A stretch of DNA of 9,387 bases from contig JADGNT010000142.1 of assembly GCA_017883345.1 (NCBI GenBank), positions 1 through 9,387 on the forward strand, read 5' to 3'. Both the position numbers and the translations under genes were made by a program. This DNA is from Candidatus Solibacter sp. GTDB lineage: Bacteria > Acidobacteriota > Terriglobia > Bryobacterales > Bryobacteraceae. Below are positions 1-6,540 of the stretch, piece by piece (the first letter of the stretch is position 1; the number at the start of each line of letters is the position of its first letter). The notes beneath the pieces are model-generated. The model saw only the letters and a program-made list of their open reading frames with translations, ran no database searches and had not been told where the DNA came from.

Positions 1-1922
1 GTAACGCTGCCGCTCGCTGTGGCGGCGCGAAAAGCGAGAGGCGATGAGCCTTCCGGCTTGATCCAGTCTTCCAACTTCTTCCCTGACGCGCGCAATTCGG
101 GCACGCTCATCGGGACTTTGGCCACCGCCGGGCCCTGTTGATTGTTGACCAGGGCATCCGTCAGCCCCTCATTGCCCAAATCGCCCGCCAGGACCATCGG
201 TCCGTACAGGAACGCTTGCACGCCCGGTTCATCCGCAAATGGTTCGGCCGCCAGGGCCATGGGCATCTCGATATCGACGTGGTCGCCCTTTCTCCATGCG
301 CGGGTGATGCTGAGATAACTGCTCGGGCCGGGGGTAACTTCCAGGGCACGGCCGTTCACCTTGGCCGCCGCCGCGGCAGCCCACAACGGGATCCTCAGGC
401 GCAGCGTCCATGAGGACGCGGGCGCTTTCGTGATCGTGAGCGTCGTGCGAGGCTCGTCGGGAAAGCGCGTGTCCTGGCGCAGACCGATCGCGCGCTCGCT
501 GTCGTCCAATTCCGACGCAATGAACAAATTCACCGAAATGCCGCGCTCGTCACGGTAGTAGATGCTGTCGTTCAGTTTTGAGAATTCTTCGAACGCCGTG
601 CCGGTGCAGCACCAGAATGACCTCTCTTCGTCGCAGAGCCCCTTCCAGGCGCCGGGGGCCATTGACAGGAAGTAGACCGAATGACCTGTTTCGGGATGTA
701 TGGCGCCCAGGCGGTGGTTGAGCAGGTTGCGCTCGTAGTAGTCGAAGTAACGCGGATCTCCGGTCCAGGAGTAGAGGTGGCGCGTCAACTTCATCATGTT
801 ATACGAGCAGCAGCATTCCTGGTGGTTTGGCCCTGTCCGCCACTCGGCGGCCAGCCTGCCCGGAGAGGTCCGCCACAATTCCTGGGTGCTGCTTCCGCCG
901 GTCGCGAATGTGCGCGCGGATGACACCGCGTACCAGAAGAATTCCGCCACCGCGCGGAACCGCGGATCGCCAGTGAGTTCGAAGCGCCGCGCCGCGCCGA
1001 TCACCTGCGGGACGTGCGTATTCATGTGCAACCCGCGCAGTTCGTCGCGGTGTTGCGCGAGCGGCGTGAGGAACTCCTTCTTCTGGAACCGGTCGCCCGC
1101 CTTTGCCCAGCGGAGGTCGCTGGTCAGGGCGGCGAGGTTGAATAAAGATTCGCTCATCCCGCCGAACTCTTCCCGCAAAATGTCCTGCATCTGGGCTTCG
1201 GGTTTGGAAGCGCTCCATTGGTCCGCCCATGCCGCCATGCCGGTTGCGACTTCCAGCGCCTGCCTGTTGCCGGCGTGGACGTGCATATCGAGCAGGCCCG
1301 CGAAGATCTTGTGGTAGGTGTAGAAGGGCGCCCAGACCCGCTGGCGCTTCTCTAGGCGGTCATACCACTCGGTGGGATACGCGCTCAGATAACCGCCCGC
1401 CAGTTTGGCCTGGCATTTGGCGAGTTCGGAGACGAGTTCATCGCCCCGCGCCTTCATTTCCTTGTCGCCCGCGGAAGCCGCTCTCAAGGCGCACGCCGAG
1501 AGGTAGTGCCCCATGGTGTGGCCGCGAAGCTCGCCCTTGGGTTCTTCCCATCCCCCGAGTGGCCGCGCCGAACTCGCCAGCCCGGCGTTTAAGCGAAAAG
1601 TGTGCAGGAGCCGGTCCGGCGCGATGCCGATGAGGTACGCGCGGTTGGCATCCGCGGCCTTCAGGTACGGGCCGGCCAGCAGGCGTACCTGCGCGAGCGG
1701 GTACGGCGTGGTACGCAGCTCAACGTCCTTGCGCGTGAAGACCAGGGTATCCGCGAACGGCAGCGGCTCGGGCTGCTGCGGCCTCCGCGGCGGCGCGGCC
1801 GGAGCCTGGGGGGCACCGGACGGCGGGGCGGCCTGAGGGGCGGCCGAAGTCTGAGCAATGGCGGGCGAACCCGCGAGGGCGGCCGCGAAGAGCCGCCTCG
1901 TCCATTCGGTTTTCTTGTTCAT
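1..1922 (-). CDS. GH127 beta-L-arabinofuranosidase-type glycoside hydrolase (3' end outside window)
   Basis: Open for 640 codons from ATG 1922 to the left edge with no stop, so the C-terminus is missing. Family GH127 (old DUF1680) removes terminal beta-L-arabinofuranose; some members remove aceric acid from rhamnogalacturonan-II. A likely Sec signal (MNKKTEWTRR, then a hydrophobic stretch to about residue 23) is followed by an Ala/Pro-rich linker (about 24-55). An alpha/alpha-barrel region (about 60-480) carries NMMKLTRHLYSWTGD and SFWCCTGT, and beta-sandwich sequence follows. By analogy with Bifidobacterium HypBA1 (E322, E338, C340, C417, C418), the acid/base is probably E348 (TGGSSTQELW), the zinc ligands E369, C371, C438 and C439, and the nucleophile C438. 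GGAG six bases upstream favours ATG 1922 over an in-frame ATG at 1934 that overlaps this GGAG. It is last in a same-strand series after the DUF4038 gene but has a promoter candidate of its own. The family call is firm; the substrate is not. Confidence 0.9.
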   Translation of the reverse strand, partial: MNKKTEWTRRLFAAALAGSPAIAQTSAAPQAAPPSGAPQAPAAPPRRPQQPEPLPFADTLVFTRKDVELRTTPYPLAQVRLLAGPYLKAADANRAYLIGIAPDRLLHTFRLNAGLASSARPLGGWEEPKGELRGHTMGHYLSACALRAASAGDKEMKARGDELVSELAKCQAKLAGGYLSAYPTEWYDRLEKRQRVWAPFYTYHKIFAGLLDMHVHAGNRQALEVATGMAAWADQWSASKPEAQMQDILREEFGGMSESLFNLAALTSDLRWAKAGDRFQKKEFLTPLAQHRDELRGLHMNTHVPQVIGAARRFELTGDPRFRAVAEFFWYAVSSARTFATGGSSTQELWRTSPGRLAAEWRTGPNHQECCCSYNMMKLTRHLYSWTGDPRYFDYYERNLLNHRLGAIHPETGHSVYFLSMAPGAWKGLCDEERSFWCCTGTAFEEFSKLNDSIYYRDERGISVNLFIASELDDSERAIGLRQDTRFPDEPRTTLTITKAPASSWTLRLRIPLWAAAAAAKVNGRALEVTPGPSSYLSITRAWRKGDHVDIEMPMALAAEPFADEPGVQAFLYGPMVLAGDLGNEGLTDALVNNQQGPAVAKVPMSVPELRASGKKLEDWIKPEGSSPLAFRAATASGSV

Positions 1923-1928
1923 TTGGAT

Positions 1929-1932
1929 CTCC
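1929..1932 (-). promoter_or_regulatory. Ribosome binding site of the GH127 gene
   Basis: GGAG on the minus strand, separated by six bases from ATG 1922. An in-frame ATG at 1934-1932 overlaps this GGAG and has no comparable site of its own, so the downstream ATG is the better start. Confidence 0.6.
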
Positions 1933-2053
1933 ATTCGTAGCTTTTGTAGCCACCTTAGCCGAAGCTGGCATCGACGCGCACCAACGAAGCGGAGAGCGCA
2001 AGACCGGAAGAGAACTCGTCGCGGCGCGTAATAGAAGACATGGATCTCCGATC

Positions 2054-2083
2054 ATTATAGGAACGTGCTCGATGGTTTGCGAA
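2054..2083 (-). promoter_or_regulatory. Putative sigma-70 promoter for the GH127 gene
   Basis: On the minus strand there is a perfect -10 box, TATAAT (2059-2054). Eighteen bases upstream is TTCGCA (2083-2078), which matches TTGACA at 4 of 6 positions. Transcription would begin near 2047, giving an untranslated leader of about 125 bases before ATG 1922. The box lies just beyond the stop of the DUF4038 gene, so GH127 may be transcribed both by read-through and from here. A perfect TATAAT is less likely by chance in GC-rich DNA, but the -35 is only fair. Confidence 0.5.
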
Positions 2084-2095
2084 TTCCCGATCCTG

Positions 2096-3808
2096 TTACC
2101 GGGGGCGCGAACCGAACTCGTTCAGCAGATCGGTCACCGCGGCCGGTCGCATACCGGGCTCGGGTTGCTGGACTTTGACGAATCTCATCACGCCCGGGGC
2201 GATCTCCGGCTGGAATCTCTGCACCGGCCCGGTAGTGTAGCCGAGGAAGTACGTCTTCATGTTCCAGGTATCGATCATATCGACCCGGAACGTTCCCTCC
2301 CCGATGTGGAACTCCGGCACTCGACCGGGGGGCCATCGGACTGGTCCGTCCGGCCTCGGGAGCGGTTGCGATGGCGTGGCGGGCCCGAAGAAGCCTATAT
2401 TCCAATCGGCCGGCTCCTTGGTCTGGCCAAAATGGAAAAGGTAGTACGACCCTCGTTTGGCCAGCGCGGTGATCAGGGGATTGCCATTCACGATCAGTTC
2501 CGGCGCCGGCTCCATTTCGGTATAGGGCGCCTCGGACAGGATCCGCTTTAGAAAGCCGAGCCGCGCCGGCGCATCTCCCACGAGTTCTCCGCCGACCGAC
2601 CACCAGAGCAGATTGCCCGGGTTGACGTAGGTTTCGCCGTGAGAGCCGTAGGCGCCCGCCATGGTGATGGCCCAGTGTTCCTCAACCGCTTCGCGAGGGC
2701 CCAGGTTGCCCCACGCCATGCCGTTGTTTCCTTCATACCCGTACTCGTCCACCAATACGGGTTTTCCGATCTTCCTCGCATCGAGTGCGATGGAGGAGTC
2801 GTCTCGCGCGGCCGGGGTTCGCCGTTGCGGAGTAATGTCCTGCAGAATGACATGCGTGATCCACGGTTGGGAATTGTCATAGAAGGCCACGCAGCAGTTG
2901 TGAATCCCGCGCAAATGGCCGTATGGGTCGATCCTGGCTATGAGTTCGCCCAGATGCCGCCAGTCCTTCTGTTGCGGGAACACGTCGAACTCGTTGGCGA
3001 GCGTCCACCAGATGTTCCGGAACGCGGCGAACCGCGCCAATACGTAACGCAGGTAGGCATCGTCGTGCCGCTGATCCATGCTGGCGAATCCCCACTTATC
3101 GTAAGGATGGAAGAGGATGATGTCCGCTTCAATTCCGAGGGCGGCGAGATCGCGGATTCGCGATTCGTAATGCGCGAAGAACTCGGGGTCAAACCGGTCC
3201 AGGGCGAACTTGCCGGGTTGCGGCTGCACGTACGGGAACAGCGGCGGGTCCACGCGATTGAACACCATCCACTTGGGAAAGACAAGGAACCGCACCTTGT
3301 TAAACGGGTTGCGCGAAAGCGTCGCGAGCGTGCGAATCTCGAGGTCGCGGTCGCGATTCAGCCAGTTATACAAAGTCGTGCCGAGGGGAAAGTAAGGGGC
3401 CCCATCGGTGTAGGCGAAATGGCGTTGATTCTTAACCACCACGGGGCCGTGATTGCCCGGACCGGGATCGACAACGGCAAAAGATCCGGATTTTCCGTTC
3501 AGTTCCGGATCGGCCGATACCGTTGTGAAAGACCATGTTCCCGCGGTGTCCGGCATGAAGCGGACCCTCCAGGTGTGATCGCCGTCGTAGAAGCCGTCGA
3601 CCGTGACCGCTTTGCCCTGCGAGCGGAAGCGGCCCTGAACTGTTACGTCCGCGAAAGGATTACCATAAGTTTGCCGCGATTGCAGGGTGATCTCCTGGAC
3701 GCCCCACCGCTCAACCCGTGGGGCGAAAAACGGAGTGTCATCGGAAGCTGCGAAGACGCATGCGGCGGAGAGGCCCGCAATCAGGAGACAGTGAGATTTG
3801 AGAACCAT
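2096..3808 (-). CDS. DUF5060/DUF4038/DUF5605-type putative glycoside hydrolase
   Basis: A 570-residue protein, probably exported (MVLKSHCLLIAGLSAACVFA, cleavage near residue 20). Residues about 30-113 resemble the DUF5060 beta-sandwich (EITLQS, NPF.DV, MPDTAGTWSFTT). Residues about 125-410 resemble the DUF4038 TIM barrel, the fold that includes GH140 apiosidase. The C-terminal part (about 413-545, starting DAPARLGFLKRIL) looks like the DUF5605 beta-domain. In retaining barrels of this kind the acid/base usually follows an Asn at the end of strand 4 and the nucleophile sits on strand 7; E273 (WWTLANEFD) and E355 (VLVDEYGYEG) fit those places. H234 (ILFHPYDKWGF) may line the pocket. AGAGG nine bases upstream supports ATG 3808. 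It lies 93 bp downstream of the GH95 gene on the same strand, probably co-transcribed. The substrate is unknown; an arabinose- or apiose-containing plant glycan is a guess from the neighbours. Confidence 0.82.
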   Translation of the reverse strand: MVLKSHCLLIAGLSAACVFAASDDTPFFAPRVERWGVQEITLQSRQTYGNPFADVTVQGRFRSQGKAVTVDGFYDGDHTWRVRFMPDTAGTWSFTTVSADPELNGKSGSFAVVDPGPGNHGPVVVKNQRHFAYTDGAPYFPLGTTLYNWLNRDRDLEIRTLATLSRNPFNKVRFLVFPKWMVFNRVDPPLFPYVQPQPGKFALDRFDPEFFAHYESRIRDLAALGIEADIILFHPYDKWGFASMDQRHDDAYLRYVLARFAAFRNIWWTLANEFDVFPQQKDWRHLGELIARIDPYGHLRGIHNCCVAFYDNSQPWITHVILQDITPQRRTPAARDDSSIALDARKIGKPVLVDEYGYEGNNGMAWGNLGPREAVEEHWAITMAGAYGSHGETYVNPGNLLWWSVGGELVGDAPARLGFLKRILSEAPYTEMEPAPELIVNGNPLITALAKRGSYYLFHFGQTKEPADWNIGFFGPATPSQPLPRPDGPVRWPPGRVPEFHIGEGTFRVDMIDTWNMKTYFLGYTTGPVQRFQPEIAPGVMRFVKVQQPEPGMRPAAVTDLLNEFGSRPR

Positions 3809-3842
3809 TCAGATGTACCTCTATACGGAAGCGGCGGCCGGC

Positions 3843-3862
3843 GCGTGAGCCGATAATCACGC
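3843..3862. repeat. Short inverted repeat between the GH95 and DUF4038 genes
   Basis: GCGTGA (3843-3848) and TCACGC (3857-3862) form a perfect 6-bp stem with an 8-base loop inside the 93-bp gap. No T-run follows, so it is not a standard rho-independent terminator. It could be an operator half-site pair or an RNA hairpin that limits read-through, or it could be chance in GC-rich DNA. Confidence 0.25.
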
Positions 3863-3901
3863 CTCATCCGCGCCCGGAACGGTTGCCGCGCGCCGGCGTT
3901 C

Positions 3902-6310
3902 CTATTGGAAAACAAGCGTATATTCCCTGCGTGGCTCCAGGCGGACCTTCCAGACGCCGCCGGATTCCGCCGATCTGACTGTCTGGCCTCCGGACTGGAT
4001 CCTCGCGATTCGCTGGCCATGCGGCGGCCGGATCGCGAACTCGCCTGCGACGCCCGGACGCAGCGAACCCGTAACCGCTTTGCCGCCCTTCCAGGACGAG
4101 TCCACTTCCACGTTGCCGCGGGCGCGCAGTCCGTGGAAGTGGCCATCCGGCCAGGCGGAAGGCAGCGCCGGCAGAATTGCGATCACGCCGGAATGACTCT
4201 GCAACAGCATTTCGGCTATGCCGGAACACGCGCCAAAGTTGGCGTCTATCTGGAACTGCCGGCCGGCGTTCAGCAGGCTCTCAGCGGCTGTAGAGAGCAG
4301 ATTGCGGACATGCTGGTACGCCCGGTCGCCATCTTCGAGCCTTGCCCAAAGGTCCGAGTACCAACCCGAGGACCAACCGCTTCTGCCCCCGCCGTTCTGC
4401 ACCCGCCGCTCGAGCGAGACGCGCGCGGCTTTGGCCAGTTCGGGCGTGCCGCGCAGGGTAATTTCATCGGACGGATAGAGCGCAAATAAATGTGAGACGT
4501 GACTCATCCCAGGGCTGTTCTCTTCGTAGTCCTCGCTCCATTCCTGCAACTGTCCGAGTTTCCCGATCTTGAGATCCGGGATGCGCTTGAGCGCGCCTTC
4601 CAACTGTCCGCGGTAATCGGCGTCGATCCCCAGAATGCGCGCGGCGTCCATCGTGGCGTGGAACAGAGTGTAGATGATCTCGTAATCCATGGTGGCGCCG
4701 ACCGTCTGCCGGCCTACTGTCCCGTCCGGCAGCCTGTAACTGTTCTCCGGCGAATGTGACGGGTTGGTGACCAGATGGCCCTTGCCGTCATCAATGAGGA
4801 AATCCAGGAGAAACAGCGAAGCCTCTTTCATGACCGGGTAGGCCTCGCGGCTCAGGAAAGTACGGTCAAGGCCGTACTGATAGTGTTCCCAGAAATGCAG
4901 CGCCATCCAGGCGCCGCCCATCGGCCAGATGCCGCAATAGGCGTAGTCGACCGGCGCGGTATCGCCCCAGGCGTCGATATTGTGATGGAACACGAAACCA
5001 CGCGCGCCGTACATCTCCTTCGCGGTGCGCCGCCCGCTTTCGAGCGACATCTTAACCAGGTCGAAGAAGGGTCCCGTGGTTTCCGGAAGGTTGCCGACCT
5101 CGGCCGGCCAATAGTTCATCTCGACGTTGATGTTGGTGGTGTACTTGCTATCCCATGGCGGCGCCATGAGATCGTTCCAGATGCCCTGCAGGTTGGCCGC
5201 CATGGTTCCGGGACGGCTGCTACCCATCAGGAGGTAACGGCCGAACTGGAAGTACAACGCGGCGAGGCCCGGGTCGTCCTGGTTCTTCTTGATTCGCGCC
5301 AGGCGCTCGTCCGTGGGGAGCGTCTCGACCGAGGGGTCGGGCCCCGGCAGTTCCACTTCGACCCTGCGGAAAAGTTTGTCGTGGTCCGCCACGTGTGCTG
5401 CCTTGAGCGTAGCGTAGGGCTTGGCCGCCCGAGCCAGATATCGAGCGCACGCCGCGGCCGGATCGCCGCCGCGATAATCTGTCGCCGCGACAACCAACAG
5501 GGTTACGGCGTTGGCATTGGAGACGACCATATCGGTCCCGGACACCGCCACCTTGCCGCCTTCGTTGATGGCGCGCAACACCCCGCGAAACTTCACGCCG
5601 GCCGGCTCCAGTTGGTCCGTTTCCTTTTTGCGGGCCGCAGGGCTCTGGTTCGCGGAGATCCAGAAATTTGTGTGGGCGATCGCTTCGCCCGTCAGGATGA
5701 CGCGGTCGGGCGCGGCGACGGTGACCTCAGCGTCCTGCGAACGCGCGAGCGTGGCGCGGAACGAGACTTGGCCTGGCTCATCGCACGAAATTCGCACTAC
5801 CACAACCTGGTCCGGCGCGGAAGAAAACACCTCGCGAGTGAAGGTCGCGTCGCCCACGCGATAAGTAACTCGCGCAACGCCGGTAGCGAGGTTCAGTTCC
5901 CGGCGGTAGCCGGTGGCGTTGTCGTGGCCTGTGAACTCGATGTTCAGGTCCCCCAAAGGCTGGTACGGCGGTTGGCGGTTGGGGATGCCCATCATCTTCT
6001 CGTCCTCCAGCGCCTCGACCGCGCGGACCTTGCCTTCGAACAGCAGGCGACGCACCTCCGGCAAGGCCTTGAGCGCCTCCGGATTTACGCGGTCGCGTTT
6101 CCTGCCGTTCCAGATGGTGTCTTCGTTCAGTTGGACGTGCTCCTTGGCGATGCCGCCAAAAACCATGCCACCCAATCTCCCGTTGCCCACGGGTAGGGCG
6201 TCGCCCCAGCGTTGGGCTGGGTGCTGGTACCAGAGCACCGGGTCCGCGGCGAGCAGCGGCGCGCCGGCAGCCATGCAAACGAGAAACGAACGGGTCCAGG
6301 TTCTTCCCAT
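3902..6310 (-). CDS. GH95 family glycosidase (alpha-L-fucosidase / alpha-L-galactosidase), Sec-exported
   Basis: An 802-residue protein of normal GH95 length. GH95 enzymes invert and release terminal alpha-L-fucose or alpha-L-galactose from plant and animal glycans. A Sec signal (MGRTWTRSFL, cleavage near LLAA, residues 19-22) leads into an N-terminal beta-sandwich (about 25-275; LPVGNGRLGGMVFGG, LNEDTIWNG), a linker helix region, the (alpha/alpha)6 barrel (about 330-715) and a C-terminal beta domain. All four catalytic residues known from Bifidobacterium AfcA have counterparts: N393 and N395 (TNINVEMNYWPAE), general acid E590 (LQEWSED) and D689 (QIDANFG). SPENSYR (520-526) and PGMSHVSHL are also family marks. 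A GAGG five bases upstream supports ATG 6310. It is the first gene of the leftward series and diverges from the second GH95 across 230 bp. The family and catalytic competence look secure; fucose versus galactose preference cannot be told from the sequence. Confidence 0.94.
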   Translation of the reverse strand: MGRTWTRSFLVCMAAGAPLLAADPVLWYQHPAQRWGDALPVGNGRLGGMVFGGIAKEHVQLNEDTIWNGRKRDRVNPEALKALPEVRRLLFEGKVRAVEALEDEKMMGIPNRQPPYQPLGDLNIEFTGHDNATGYRRELNLATGVARVTYRVGDATFTREVFSSAPDQVVVVRISCDEPGQVSFRATLARSQDAEVTVAAPDRVILTGEAIAHTNFWISANQSPAARKKETDQLEPAGVKFRGVLRAINEGGKVAVSGTDMVVSNANAVTLLVVAATDYRGGDPAAACARYLARAAKPYATLKAAHVADHDKLFRRVEVELPGPDPSVETLPTDERLARIKKNQDDPGLAALYFQFGRYLLMGSSRPGTMAANLQGIWNDLMAPPWDSKYTTNINVEMNYWPAEVGNLPETTGPFFDLVKMSLESGRRTAKEMYGARGFVFHHNIDAWGDTAPVDYAYCGIWPMGGAWMALHFWEHYQYGLDRTFLSREAYPVMKEASLFLLDFLIDDGKGHLVTNPSHSPENSYRLPDGTVGRQTVGATMDYEIIYTLFHATMDAARILGIDADYRGQLEGALKRIPDLKIGKLGQLQEWSEDYEENSPGMSHVSHLFALYPSDEITLRGTPELAKAARVSLERRVQNGGGRSGWSSGWYSDLWARLEDGDRAYQHVRNLLSTAAESLLNAGRQFQIDANFGACSGIAEMLLQSHSGVIAILPALPSAWPDGHFHGLRARGNVEVDSSWKGGKAVTGSLRPGVAGEFAIRPPHGQRIARIQSGGQTVRSAESGGVWKVRLEPRREYTLVFQ

Positions 6311-6540
6311 AAAGTCCTCTCTGATAATAACTACATGGCTCGGGCACTGTTCCGACCGGCGGGTTGTGCGTGCTCTGCCACGCCGGAATCAGGCGGGTCG
6401 CGCAGCCGCCGCCGGGGGCGAGCTTCCGGGCCGTAAGAGGAGGTACGCGAACGCTGACAAAACCAGGTAGAATCGGGTAACTTGGTCCGTAATTGACCGC
6501 GATCGCGCCGCAACTGGATTGCACCGATGAGGAGGCATCT
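6311..6540. promoter_or_regulatory. Divergent intergenic region between the two GH95 genes
   Basis: These 230 bp must hold the start signals of the plus-strand GH95-like gene and probably of the leftward series. The best plus-strand -10 candidate is TAGAAT at 6468-6473, about 70 bases before the TTG start, but no convincing -35 lies 16-18 bases upstream. On the minus strand TATTAT (6329-6324) is too close to ATG 6310 to leave room for the ribosome binding site. I see no clear operator palindrome. Confidence 0.45.
6529..6535 (+). promoter_or_regulatory. Strong Shine-Dalgarno that fixes a TTG start
   Basis: GAGGAGG followed by five bases (CATCT) and TTG at 6541. The in-frame ATG at 6493 has no such site and would bury the twin-arginine motif behind 16 acidic and polar residues. 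Starting at TTG puts NRRGFIKK at residues 2-9, the expected place for a Tat signal. Confidence 0.75.

Noticed and set aside
2639..3856. Plus-strand open frame of 405 codons
   Set aside because: Antisense to the DUF4038-type gene, no family motifs, and composition typical of a mirrored GC-rich frame.
3809..3901. Rho-independent terminator between GH95 and the DUF4038 gene
   Set aside because: GC-rich and with a 6-bp hairpin, but without a T-run on either strand.
4775..6196. Plus-strand open frame of 473 codons
   Set aside because: It lies wholly antisense to the GH95 gene, which has all its family motifs. The frame shows no recognisable domain and reads as GC-rich shadow sequence.
6324..6329. 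TATTAT on the minus strand as a -10 box for the first GH95
   Set aside because: Too close to ATG 6310; the transcript would start within the ribosome binding site, and no -35 is present.
6436..6443. AGAGGAGG resembling a Shine-Dalgarno
   Set aside because: No ATG or GTG, and no plausible TTG, start codon follows at a usable distance, and no coding frame begins there.
6493..6520. TTGACC (6493-6498) as a -35 box for the plus-strand GH95-like gene
   Set aside because: The matching -10 position (TGGATT) is poor, and transcription would begin almost on the Shine-Dalgarno at 6529.
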